Part shown: in pieces, positions 55,625 through 64,000 of the stretch
Layout: every line of letters starts with the position of its first letter
Position numbering within the stretch: position 1 is the stretch's first letter
Source: CAVYVZ01 sp963772065
Lineage (GTDB): Bacteria > Acidobacteriota > Vicinamibacteria > Vicinamibacterales > UBA2999
NCBI GenBank assembly: GCA_963772065.1
Contig: CAVYVZ010000004.1
Coordinates: 496,001 to 560,000, forward strand
Length of the DNA stretch: 64,000 nt
Direction of reading: 5' to 3'
Notes under the pieces: model-generated
Databases searched by the model: none
What the model saw: only the letters and a program-made list of their open reading frames with translations
Told to the model about the DNA's origin: nothing
Translations under genes and position numbers: made by a program

Positions 55625-56976
55625 GATGCTGTCTCCCGATACGCCGCCACACGAACGTTCCCCCGCGCCTGCACCACGCGAGAGGCTTCCGAGAAATCGA
55701 ACGGGAGATCCGGCATGGTGCACGTGAACACCGGACCCGGGATCGTCTCCTCTTGTGCGGTGGCCTCGACGGTTTGACCGGGCTTCAACGTGCCAACCTC
55801 GCGAACCGAGAACCCGTCGGCGAAACGGCAGTCGCGCAGGGCCGCCGCGGATCGATTCGTCAGCCGCACACGCGCACCCTCGGCGATCACGCGCAGCGGC
55901 TGGAACGTCGTGAACCCCTCGAGCGCGAACGCCTGCCGCGAGCCGAGTCCGAACGTGCCCGCAAGCACGGCGTCGCCGTGCTCGTCGAATTCGTGCGCCT
56001 TCGTCTCCGATACCCCCGTCGCTTCGATGAAGGCATCGTCAGCCGCTACGCGAAGGGTGAATGCATCGAATGCCGGCCATTCGGCGATCGCGCGCATCGA
56101 CACGGCCGAGCCGCGGCCGTCGGGAAGCTGCTGGAGAAGCGTCGAATGCCGGACGACAACCGCCGTCGCGGGACCCGCCCGCCCCAACGCCAGCGCCGCG
56201 CTGGACCCGAGACACGCGACCAGCGCCAGCCCGACGTACGCGCCAGCGGTGCTGCCGCGCCTCGCGCCGGACACCAGGCCCACTGCGACCAGTGCCGCAA
56301 CATAGAACGCCGCGCCGAGCGCCACGGTCTGGCGGCTGTCGGCGGGCAATCCTCGCGGAACCACCGGCCGGCTGACGTGAGGCGCCCCACCGAGGCTGCC
56401 GGCGTCCTCGAGCTCGCGAAGAGACTGCCATCGGCGAAACGCGTCACGCTCGGATGCCTCGAGGATGTGTGCACCGCCGGACCAGATCACTCGATCGAAG
56501 GCGTCGTACCCCCGAGCCGCGTCGGGCAGCATGTCTGGCGTCACGCGCGCATCGCAGCCGTCTGCCGTCGCGTCGGGCGCGCCTTTCGCGTGGACGCACA
56601 GCGTCGTCGTGTCTGAAAGTCCGGCGAGTCGCACTGGTGCCTCGGAGGTGGCCACGTCGACATCATTCGAGATCAGCCGCACCCGAACGGCGCTCTCGGC
56701 GTTCGATGTTTTCAGGTAGACCTGAATCTGCTTTCGCGAGGGAGATGGAATGGTGATGTCGCGACGAACCTCGGCGTCGCCCCACGCGACCACCAGGACG
56801 CCAGAGATGTCCGCGCCCGTGTTGTCGATGGTGACGCGAACCGGCGTCCAGCGTCCGGGCCGGGAGATGCCTCCCAGGCCGGCGCGGGCGTCGAGCGTCA
56901 GCGCGCCCGCGGATGCGCATGCGGCGACGCACAGGACGAACCCTCCGGCGACCAGGGCGATCCTGCCCGACGTCAT
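55621..56976 (-). CDS. Uncharacterised exported membrane protein of the MoxR operon
   Basis: 451 residues; signal peptide (LVAGGFVLCVAACASAGA), a beta-rich domain (about 25-110, WTPVRVTIDNTGADISGVLV), a Rossmann-like stretch with YDAFDRVIWSGG, two membrane helices (about 225-275), and a C-terminal beta domain (VRLTNRSAAALRDCRFADGF). I do not recognise a family. The pattern of a beta domain before helices resembles other exported members of Bat-like operons. 4-bp overlaps on both sides. Confidence 0.7.
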   Translation of the reverse strand: MTSGRIALVAGGFVLCVAACASAGALTLDARAGLGGISRPGRWTPVRVTIDNTGADISGVLVVAWGDAEVRRDITIPSPSRKQIQVYLKTSNAESAVRVRLISNDVDVATSEAPVRLAGLSDTTTLCVHAKGAPDATADGCDARVTPDMLPDAARGYDAFDRVIWSGGAHILEASERDAFRRWQSLRELEDAGSLGGAPHVSRPVVPRGLPADSRQTVALGAAFYVAALVAVGLVSGARRGSTAGAYVGLALVACLGSSAALALGRAGPATAVVVRHSTLLQQLPDGRGSAVSMRAIAEWPAFDAFTLRVAADDAFIEATGVSETKAHEFDEHGDAVLAGTFGLGSRQAFALEGFTTFQPLRVIAEGARVRLTNRSAAALRDCRFADGFSVREVGTLKPGQTVEATAQEETIPGPVFTCTMPDLPFDFSEASRVVQARGNVRVAAYRETAS

Positions 56977-58070
56977 TTCAGAATGGCTTGAACCGCGTTC
57001 AGGGTGAAGGCGGTGACGAGGACCTTGTTGTCCTGCAGCTCGTCCTTCACGTCGTTGACCCAGTACCCATCCGCGTGCTGCAGCGACACCAGCTTGCGGC
57101 CGAGCTCCTCGCGCCAGTTGTGGCTCCGTCCTCTCGCGTCGACGATGGTGGGTTCGCCGAGCGCCTGGAGCGCCTTCGCGAACACCATGTAGTAGTAGTA
57201 AACGGTCTTCTGCCCCATGCCCGGGTTCTCGTCCACCGTGTAGTTGTCGCGAATCCACTTGGCCACGGCCTGCACGCGCTGATCGCTCTTCTTCACGTTC
57301 GCCCAGCTGTAGCTCAGAATTCCGGCGTATGTGGCGCTCCCATACGAGCGGGTGCCGCCGTCGGTGTGATACGTGAATCCCGGGTAGTACACGAAGCCGC
57401 CGTCGTTGGCCGCCCACGCCTGATCGTTCGTCTCGCTGTTGTTCTGCGTGCGCTGGAGGAACTTGATGGCCTTCTCCCACGCCGCGTTGTCTGCCGGAAG
57501 CTCCGCGTCTTTCATCGCCTGCAGCGCGTATTCGAGGCTGATGATGTCGGCGCGTCGCCCGTCGGCGCGTGTCGTGGCGCCGTAGCCCATGCCGCCGTAC
57601 CATTTGTCGCTGGCCGGCACGCCTTCTTCTTCATCGAGCAGGTTCTTGGCGAGATACAGCCTCGCCTTCTCGATGAGCGGGCGATCCTGGGGACGACCGC
57701 CGGCCGCCAGCGCCGTCGTCGAAACGGCGGTGATGTAGTGGGGAATGATCCGATCGTAGATGCCGCCGTCCGGTTTGGCCAGTCGAGCGAGGTAGTCGAG
57801 CGATTTGCCCACCGTTTCGAGTTGCTTCGCCCGCGATGCGCCCGGCTGGCGCAGCAGGGTCGCTGCGACGAGCGCGGTGATACCCGGGTGGTCCTCCCAC
57901 GTGCCGTCCGCCTTCTGCTGCTGACGCAGGTACTGCTCTGCCTTGGCGAGGCTCTCTCGCAACTGTTTCTGCAGCCCCGCCGGAATGGTTCCGTTCCCGG
58001 CGCGAGCGGGGGACGGAATGGCGAGCTGCACGCAAACGAGGCTGACTAGAACTCGCGACAAGACGGACAT
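56973..58070 (-). CDS. Exported prenyltransferase/squalene-cyclase-repeat protein
   Basis: 365 residues from the ATG at 58070 (MSVLSRVLVSLVCVQLA); a start 24 bp upstream is possible. A signal peptide ending PARAG is followed by an alpha/alpha-toroid of terpene-cyclase-type repeats: LAKAEQYLRQQQKADGTWED, LDYLARLAKPDGGIYD, LQHADGYWVNDVKDELQDN. The catalytic aspartate motif of true cyclases (DxDD) is not seen, so it is probably a binding or structural protein. Overlaps the preceding gene by 25 bp. Confidence 0.82.
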   Translation of the reverse strand: MSVLSRVLVSLVCVQLAIPSPARAGNGTIPAGLQKQLRESLAKAEQYLRQQQKADGTWEDHPGITALVAATLLRQPGASRAKQLETVGKSLDYLARLAKPDGGIYDRIIPHYITAVSTTALAAGGRPQDRPLIEKARLYLAKNLLDEEEGVPASDKWYGGMGYGATTRADGRRADIISLEYALQAMKDAELPADNAAWEKAIKFLQRTQNNSETNDQAWAANDGGFVYYPGFTYHTDGGTRSYGSATYAGILSYSWANVKKSDQRVQAVAKWIRDNYTVDENPGMGQKTVYYYYMVFAKALQALGEPTIVDARGRSHNWREELGRKLVSLQHADGYWVNDVKDELQDNKVLVTAFTLNAVQAILK

Positions 58071-58801
58071 GGGAATCCTTTCAGATGTGGGCACGACTCA
58101 ATCGTTCGCATCATCCGTGATGCTGCGACGTGCAACAGGGCTGCGGCGGCGAGGTACCACGCCGATGCAGCGTACCAGGTTGGATAGTCGAAATGGAGAC
58201 GCGCCAGCGGCGACACCTGATACAGCACCTCGGTGCGCGCGAGATCGATTCCCGCGGCCGAAGCAATCGCCACAACCGGACTGGCCGTCAGCGCTGCCTC
58301 GATTACGGCCCGCGGCGCGTCAGCGACCGGTGTGCCGGCCACGAGCACGCCGCCGCTCAAGAGGAGGGCCGCGGTGACCGCCGCAGCCGCTGCATCCAGC
58401 CGATCGCGAAATGTGGCGGCGCAGAGCGCGCCCAAGGCGGCGAGCGCCACTGCGGCTGACGCAAGCGTGGCGTGCGATGCGGCTACGAACGAAATGGTCT
58501 CCACTCGAGAACCGAGCGTAGCGATGTGAATCGTCGCGGAGACGCCGGCAAGGAGCATCACCGCCACGAGCAGCGCACGTGGCTGCGATGCCCTCGCCAC
58601 ACCCGCGAGCGGGGCTCCGACGACCAGCGCCCACGCGCAGTACAGGAAGGCATCCGGCAGCAGACTTTGAAGCACGTGCCGCGAGACCGGAAGCCAGCCA
58701 TCCGACCCGAGGTTGACGACGATGGATGCGGCAAGCCCGAGCAGCGGCGCGAGGAGCGCCGCCAACCACCATCCGACCGGTCGTGAGCGCGCGCGCTCCA
58801 C
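58046..58801 (-). CDS. Uncharacterised six-helix membrane protein
   Basis: 251 residues from the GTG at 58801, one base after the TonB-receptor stop (TGACGTG). Hydrophobic segments include WWLAALLAPLLGLAASIVV, FLYCAWALVVGAPLAGVA and AASAWYLAAAALLHVAAS. The arrangement resembles ABC-2 permeases, but no motif proves it. The tail has CPHLKGFPCPSC, a possible metal-binding cysteine pair. Function unknown. Confidence 0.68.
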   Translation of the reverse strand: MERARSRPVGWWLAALLAPLLGLAASIVVNLGSDGWLPVSRHVLQSLLPDAFLYCAWALVVGAPLAGVARASQPRALLVAVMLLAGVSATIHIATLGSRVETISFVAASHATLASAAVALAALGALCAATFRDRLDAAAAAVTAALLLSGGVLVAGTPVADAPRAVIEAALTASPVVAIASAAGIDLARTEVLYQVSPLARLHFDYPTWYAASAWYLAAAALLHVAASRMMRTIESCPHLKGFPCPSCREF

Positions 58802-58802
58802 G

Positions 58803-61437
58803 TCAGAACCGGTAGCGGATCCGAAGCTGAAGGTTGACGCCAGGTGCATCCAGACCAGAGCCGTAGAGCCGATAGTTGGCGTCACCCAGGTTTTCACCGA
58901 TCGCCGTGACGTCGAGGTGCGGCGTCACACGCACCCCCGCGCGAAGACCGAATGCGGCGAACCCGGCCTGGCTCGTGAACATCGGCGCCGACGCGGCTGC
59001 CCCGAGCACGCGCTGCTGCGCCTGCGCGAGCGTCTCGCCGGTCTGCACGAGGATGCCGCCGCGGACCAGCCCGAGGTCGGTGGCGGTGCCGTTGAAGAAA
59101 CCGGCGATCGATGCGCGCGTGCGCAGCGCACCGATCCGCGCATCGCTCAAATCGGCAGCGCTCAGGCGCGTCTGCTCGGCCGCGAAGGTGACGACGCCTT
59201 CCGCCCACAGCCGGCGGCCGGCCCATCGCAGCTTGCCGCCTCCCATGGGTGGTGGCATACGGCGCACGTACTCGCCGGTCGTGAGAAGACGTCCGTTCGC
59301 CAGTGAGAAGTAGGCGGTCGCGGTCCAATCGTCGGTCACCCTCACGTCGCCCTTCGCGTCGAACCCGCGGATGCGCGCGCGATCCACATTGACCCGCGTC
59401 CCGATCGGCCTGACGTCTTGTGCGATGTAGCTGAGGCCGGCGGCATCCTGCGAGACGATCGTGAACCCGGAGATCGTCGTGCCGACGACGTTGTGGTCGA
59501 ACACGAGGGCGCGGCGCTGAATTGAATCGTAGAACTCCATGTCGAACGCATTCAGCGTGCCGCTGAAGCGGCCGACCCGTGCCTTCAATCCCGCCTCGTA
59601 TTGATAGACAACCTCCGGGCTCAGTGGACCCACGGCCGTTCCGGTGGAGCGCGCGTTGGACGCAGCGGTCGAGCCGACGAGCGCACCCATGTCGCGCGCC
59701 GTCGTCGGGCTGATCTCGAATCCGCCGCCGCCCGTCAGTCCGATGCTGCCAAGATCGGCCGCGTTGGCGGCACGGAACCCGCGGCTGACGTTGAAGGTGA
59801 GATTCAGCGATTCAGTGACGCTCACCACCGTGGCGCCCTGGAACGTGAAGGACCGCATCGTCACGTCTTCGGCCGACACGCCGAGCGCCGGATCTGCTGT
59901 CGTGGTGAAGCCGAAGCTGCCGTACCGCAACCCGCCACGCAGGCTGAGCCTGTTCGGTATCACATCCACTGTGTTCTGAGCGAAGAGACCGAGGTTCGTG
60001 TAATCGGTTCCAGCGGCAATGTCCGGCCGCGCGGCAGCAACGGTGCCGCTCGCCTGTACGAGCTTTCGCGCGCCGTCGATCGACTCGTCGTAGAACTCCG
60101 CACCGAACACGAGCTGATGCCGGGATCCGGTCTGGCGGTGCGCCTGCACCTGATACCCGAGAGCGGTTGTCGTCGCTTCCTGCGTATCGAGTACCGTGGT
60201 CGGACGGGCCTGTTCGAAACGGCCGTCAGCCTGGCGGTTGATCGAGAAAGCCGCCTCGATGCCGTCGAACATGCCGGCAAGCGATCGCTGATAACGGACC
60301 AGACCGAGATCCAGCTGCTGCGGATCGAAACCGCTGCGATACAGACCCTCGCCGCCGAGCACGCGATCGTATCGGCTGGCGCCTGTTTGATGCTGGTGCA
60401 TGTAGACGCCTCGGAGCGTCGAGGCGTCGCCGGCGCCCGCCATGCCGACGGCATAAGCGCCGCTCTGGTCGTACGCCGTCGCGCGCATTCGCGAACCGAG
60501 CACGTCGGACGGCAGACCCAGAAATCGCGTGACCGCGGCATGAGAATCCCGCCCGCGCCCGCCGCGGAGGTCGTCGATGCTCCGGCTGCTTCCGCCGAAC
60601 CGGAGGGATGCGGAGTGCGCTCTGAGGGCGATCTCGGCAAGGCCGCCGACGCTCTCGTCGGCCGTTCCGGCAATCGCCTCAACGCTGCCATCGAAATGCA
60701 CTCCCGGGGACTGGAACAGGGAGGGAGCAGTGATGAACTGAATGGTGCCGCCCAGCGCGTCGCTGCCGGTACTGCACCGACCCGGATCCGCGAACGACTT
60801 CAATCTGATCGACTGCGGCGCCATCGACCCAGCCGACATATTGACTGGGTCCGGCGCGCCATGCGGCGTTGTTCAGACGAACGCCATCAATCAGGTAGAC
60901 GTTGCTCTGGCCAGTGAACCCCCGAATGATGGGCGATACCTGAGCGCTCGTGGTCTGCTGCACCAGCACGCCCGGCTCTTCGGCCAGCACCTGGGCAAGC
61001 AGTTGATGCGGCCGCGACTCGATGTCGCGACGGGATGTCACCGACATCGCGTCGGGCAAGCCGAATGTCATCGCCTCGAGCCCTCGAGCAGGCGTCACGA
61101 CGATTTCAGACGTGAACCGCCTGATGCGAAGAATGAGCGAGACATCGGTCCCATCGCGCGTGGCAGCGGCCGTCATGGTTTCCGCCTCGAACAGGGGGGA
61201 GACGGCTGTGACCGTGCATGACGCAAGCGGGAGGTCGGACTCGCGAAAGCGACCCGACGCATCGCTCAGAGCCCGGCGGCGGACGTCGCGGCACGAGATG
61301 TCGATGGACGCGCTCGGGATCGCCGCTCCCTGCGCATCGCGTACGGTGCCATGGAGGGTGCCGTGCAGGTCGTCGCCGTACGCCGCGCGGGCGGCGAGGA
61401 TGACGGCGAGCACAACTGGGGCGGCTTTGCGGACCAT
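58803..61437 (-). CDS. TonB-dependent outer-membrane receptor (frameshifted)
   Basis: 877 residues after removal of one base of GGTAC at 60768-60772, restoring SGSVQYGSDALGGTIQF. Signal peptide (VVLAVILAARAAYG), a carboxypeptidase-regulatory-like domain (about 25-110, GTVRDAQGAAIPSASIDI), plug domain (SEIVVTPARGLEAM, GVLVQQTTSAQVSPIIRGFT, VYLIDGVRLNNA), then a 22-strand-type barrel ending in LQLRIRYRF with the terminal phenylalanine. It takes up or binds an unknown large substrate. It heads an eleven-gene same-strand run that includes ABC, MoxR and VWA genes. Confidence 0.9.
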
Positions 61438-61751
61438 AGGCCTGCGAAACTCCGAAAAATTTGAGAAAGGTTCGCGGGCGGATGAGGCAAGCGAGGTGCC
61501 AGGCTCAGCTGGCTCCCCGTATGGCAGTGGTCGGCGATTCTATCGATTTTGGTGATCCGCGCTGGAATCGTGAACAGCCTCGGCCGTCACTGTTGCACAG
61601 ATTTTTGCGCGAATGTTCACACCAAAAACAGAGCTGTACGCAAAACGCGCAGTGCTCCTGAGGGCACAGGAAGCTGGCCATTTTCACGTACGGGGGAGAA
61701 CTCCCCTGCCGGAAGGTCATTAGTCTGCCTGCTGAGCGTCTCCGCCGACGA
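61438..61751. other. 314-bp space upstream of the TonB receptor gene
   Basis: No gene is convincing here. On the minus strand TAGAAT near 61535-61545 could be a -10 element for the receptor operon, without a clear -35. I looked for the conserved boxes of cobalamin and TPP riboswitches and did not see them. The sequence is somewhat richer in A+T than its surroundings. Confidence 0.4.
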
Positions 61752-63164
61752 TCAGCGTGAGCCTGAGCCCGCAAGGTCGGCGACGATGTCGTAGTGGAAC
61801 CGGACGAAGCGGTACAACTCCGATTCGAGGATGCGCTCCTGGTCGCTGTGCGCGCCGAAGCCCTTCGGACCATCTTCGACGTCGGTGGCCGGGCCGACCC
61901 CGTAGCACTGCATTCCCTTCGCCCGCAGGTACGCCATATCGGTAGCCCCCGTGCTCATCGTCGGCAGCGTGGTCGCCTTGTAGTGCTTCGTGACGTTCGC
62001 CTCGAGGACCTTGAACGCGTCGGTATTCAGGCGCGTGGTGCCGTGCGGGCGCACGTCGCGCTGCGTCCAGTTCACCTCGATCGCGGGATCGTTCACGACG
62101 CCGCGGACCTGCTCGAGAACCTTGGCCGGGTCCTCGTCCGGATGCACTCGGACATCGATGGTTGCCTTGGCCTCCGACGGGATGACGTTGACGCGGTACC
62201 CGGCGTTGAAGATCGTCGGCGAGAGCGAGGTGCGCAGCATCGACGCATGGCGCGGCTCGTGTTCCAGCAGGTAGTCGTCCGCCGGACCTGCGATCGCCGG
62301 GTCAGGGTTCAGGACGTCCCGATACCGCTTCGCCTCTTCCGGCGACGAGATCGAGGCGAGCCGCTTGAAATACGCTCCGGTGGTCTCGTTGAATTTGATC
62401 GGCGGCCGCCACGCCGCGACCTTGCCGACCGCCGTCGAAAGATGGGCGACCGGATTGCTCTTGAGCGGAACCGATCCGTGGCCGGCCACGCCCTTCGCGG
62501 TGAGCTCGATCGCCCTCGGGATCTTCTCGAGCGTTTGAATGGACGCGAACTTGACCTGCCCTGCCTGTCGCGTCACGCCGCCGCCTTCCGCGTAGCAGTA
62601 TTCGGCGTCGATTTCGGGGAAATGCTGCTCGACCATGAACTTGATCCCGTAGCGCACGGATCCCTCTTCACCCGCCTCGGCCAGGAAGATCACGTCGCGG
62701 TCGAGCGGAACCTTCTGCCGTTTCAGAACGAGCATCGCCATCAGCGCCGCGACGACGTTGTCCTTGTCGTCCACGGTGCCGCGGCCGTACACGTGGCCGC
62801 CCTCGCGCACGGCGCCGAAGGGCGGATGCGTCCACTTCTTCGGGTCGATGTTCACCGTGTCGGTATGTCCCATCAGGAGGAGCGGCCGCTTGCTGCCGCT
62901 GCCCTTCAGGCGGGCCACGATGTTCGGACGGTGCGGCTCGACCGAGAACACCTGCACCGGGATGCCCTCTTTTTCGAGGACCGTCTTCAGATAGTCGGCG
63001 GCCGGCTTCTCATTGCCGGGCGGGTCGCTCGTGTCGAAGCGAACCAGCGCCTCGAAGTGGCGCATCGCTTCTTCCTCGAGGGCCTTCCAGTCCGGCTGCG
63101 TCTGAGCGGGTGCAAGCGGTGCGGTGAGCAACGCGATGATGACGAAGACAGTAAAGCGGCGCAT
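61752..63164 (-). CDS. Exported M20-family metallopeptidase
   Basis: 470 residues with signal peptide (FTVFVIIALLTAPLAPAQ). M20 motifs: LLLMGHTDTVNID (first metal histidine and aspartate), GRGTVDDKDNVVAAL (bridging aspartate), FLAEAGEEGSVRYG (general-base glutamate pair), and a dimerisation domain with GVAGHGSVPLKSNPVAHL. A histidine near the C-terminus (GFGAHSDQERIL) is the last ligand. Probably a carboxypeptidase or aminoacylase in the periplasm. Confidence 0.92.
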   Translation of the reverse strand: MRRFTVFVIIALLTAPLAPAQTQPDWKALEEEAMRHFEALVRFDTSDPPGNEKPAADYLKTVLEKEGIPVQVFSVEPHRPNIVARLKGSGSKRPLLLMGHTDTVNIDPKKWTHPPFGAVREGGHVYGRGTVDDKDNVVAALMAMLVLKRQKVPLDRDVIFLAEAGEEGSVRYGIKFMVEQHFPEIDAEYCYAEGGGVTRQAGQVKFASIQTLEKIPRAIELTAKGVAGHGSVPLKSNPVAHLSTAVGKVAAWRPPIKFNETTGAYFKRLASISSPEEAKRYRDVLNPDPAIAGPADDYLLEHEPRHASMLRTSLSPTIFNAGYRVNVIPSEAKATIDVRVHPDEDPAKVLEQVRGVVNDPAIEVNWTQRDVRPHGTTRLNTDAFKVLEANVTKHYKATTLPTMSTGATDMAYLRAKGMQCYGVGPATDVEDGPKGFGAHSDQERILESELYRFVRFHYDIVADLAGSGSR

Positions 63165-63196
63165 GGCGGCATCCTACCAGAGCGCGAAGAAGTGAA

Positions 63197-63586
63197 TCAG
63201 CGAATCAGTTTTTCAGCCCGATACCGCTGGTAGCTCGCGTCGGTCAGCTTCGCCACCTCGGTGAACAATCGGGGATCGGGTTTCGTGAAGTTGAAGCAGG
63301 ACTTGCCCTGCATGCGTTTCTTCAGGTCCTGTGAGATGTTCTCCAGCAGGTCTGGAAAAACGTACACCGCGATGAGGTGGAACGAGACGTACGCCTTGCC
63401 GGTCCTTACCGCACCGAACCACACGTCCTTGCCCCAGCTCGTCTCCGTCCGTGGCCCGGTGAGCACGTAGTTCCCGGGTGTGTCGGGGTTCGCGATGAGC
63501 CCTTTGCCTTCGTACTTCGCGAGAATTTTCTTCAGCGCGGTGTGTGTGTCGTCGAACGTCGGCCTTTGCGACGGTGACATGCTCAC
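63197..63586 (-). CDS. Small uncharacterised protein (DUF1801-like fold suspected)
   Basis: 129 residues: FDDTHTALKKILAKYEGKGL, then WGKDVWFGAVRTGKAYVSFH and SQDLKKRMQGKSCFNFTKPD. The pattern of an alpha/beta domain ending in KKRMQGKSCFNF with a lysine-rich helix recalls YdhG/DUF1801 proteins. I infer that only from shape. Its ATG overlaps the amidohydrolase stop by 4 bp, so the two are coupled. Confidence 0.7.
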   Translation of the reverse strand: MSMSPSQRPTFDDTHTALKKILAKYEGKGLIANPDTPGNYVLTGPRTETSWGKDVWFGAVRTGKAYVSFHLIAVYVFPDLLENISQDLKKRMQGKSCFNFTKPDPRLFTEVAKLTDASYQRYRAEKLIR

Positions 63587-64000
63587 TTTTCCCGGGTGCG
63601 ACCCCAGTCGTCCTTCTGCCGGTCGGGGTGGGACTCCACGGCGTCGAGCACCGCGTCCAGGCGTTCCTCGTCGAAGAGCGAGCCGCGCATGACGACCGCG
63701 GCGATCTTGCGTGTATTGCGAATGTCGGCGAGGGGATTCGCATCGAGGAGCACCAGGTCTGCGACCTTTCCGCGTTCCACCGTGCCCACCGAATCACCGA
63801 TGCCGAGGAAGCGCGCTGAGCGGCTGGTCGCGCGCTCGAGCGCTTCCGACGGCGTCATCCCCAGCTCTGACACGAACAGTGCCATCTCGTCGTGCAGCGA
63901 AAAACCAGGGAAGATGTTGACCACCGCGACATCCGACCCAGCCAGCACCTCCATGCCCGCTTCGTGCATCTCGCGAAGATCGCGGCGGATCGTCCCCTCC
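63583..64000 (-). CDS. Amidohydrolase family protein, C-terminal end (partial)
   Basis: The frame enters from the right edge and gives about 138 C-terminal residues. GMEVLAGSDVAVVNIFPGFS holds the late metal aspartate of the imidazolonepropionase/dipeptidase type, and ALERATSRSARFLGIGDSVG, then GTVERGKVADLVLLDANPLA, is the standard closing segment. Most of the enzyme lies outside the window. Likely an exported or cytoplasmic cyclic amide or dipeptide hydrolase. Confidence 0.88.
   Translation of the reverse strand, partial: EGTIRRDLREMHEAGMEVLAGSDVAVVNIFPGFSLHDEMALFVSELGMTPSEALERATSRSARFLGIGDSVGTVERGKVADLVLLDANPLADIRNTRKIAAVVMRGSLFDEERLDAVLDAVESHPDRQKDDWGRTREK

Noticed and set aside
1468..61437. 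Reading the twelve broken genes as pseudogenes
   Set aside because: Each has a single-base break, or at most two, with perfectly conserved text on both sides, all core motifs intact and no other decay; ten of fourteen breaks share the GTAC context.
61438..61751. A riboswitch upstream of the TonB receptor
   Set aside because: I looked for cobalamin and TPP boxes on the minus strand and did not find the conserved segments.

Overview
The window is about 65% G+C, densely packed and made up of bacterial chromosomal genes. Several traits together suggest an Acidobacteriota genome of the Vicinamibacteria type, although no rRNA or marker gene is present to prove it. These are a PEP-CTERM protein, DUF5117-like zinc metalloproteases, dockerin-like secreted proteins, a MoxR/Bat-type operon, an ebo cluster and many short ATGA gene overlaps. 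No tRNA, rRNA, IS element, prophage or CRISPR array was seen.

Layout. 1-1386: edge-truncated secreted protein with tandem lectin-like domains. 1468-7277: recQ and a cystathionine beta-synthase (minus), divergent from rfbB-rfbA-rfbC for dTDP-sugar synthesis. 7256-11851: VOC protein, BON lipoprotein, then thrA-thrB. 11879-15134: M49 peptidase converging on a DUF362 protein. 15161-19920: PilZ-like protein, GT-C and GT2 glycosyltransferases, a methyltransferase and an EamA transporter. 19994-23356: MBL hydrolase, DHFR-like reductase and SDR, with a divergent TetR regulator. 23674-26182: large zinc protease. 26202-34197: DedA protein and an ebo (metabolite traffic) locus: eboA-eboB-eboF forward, eboE-eboC-ketopantoate reductase reverse, eboD forward. 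34194-41730: 2OG oxygenase, dockerin-like secreted protein, cohesin-like PEP-CTERM protein, RnfD/Sel1 fusion, YdjY protein, methyltransferase. 41727-46942: two-component system whose regulator has lost its sigma-54 contact loop, then a methyltransferase and a membrane protein. 46915-61437: an eleven-gene minus-strand operon running from a TonB receptor through an ABC pair, MoxR ATPase and DUF58 to two VWA proteins. 61752-64000: M20 peptidase, a small protein and the end of an amidohydrolase.

Two window-wide patterns stand out. First, fourteen single-base indels break twelve otherwise well-conserved genes. Thirteen are insertions and one is a deletion. Ten of them become clean when one base is removed to restore the tetramer GTAC (seen as GGTAC, GTACC, GCTAC or GTAGC). 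I read this as systematic sequencing error at a GTAC motif, possibly a modified one, rather than gene decay; spans below are given for the restored genes. Second, at least five intergenic spaces hold short-period (7, 8 or 9 bp) degenerate repeat arrays folded as imperfect inverted repeats. The unit sequence differs from place to place, and some arrays run into the ends of neighbouring coding regions.
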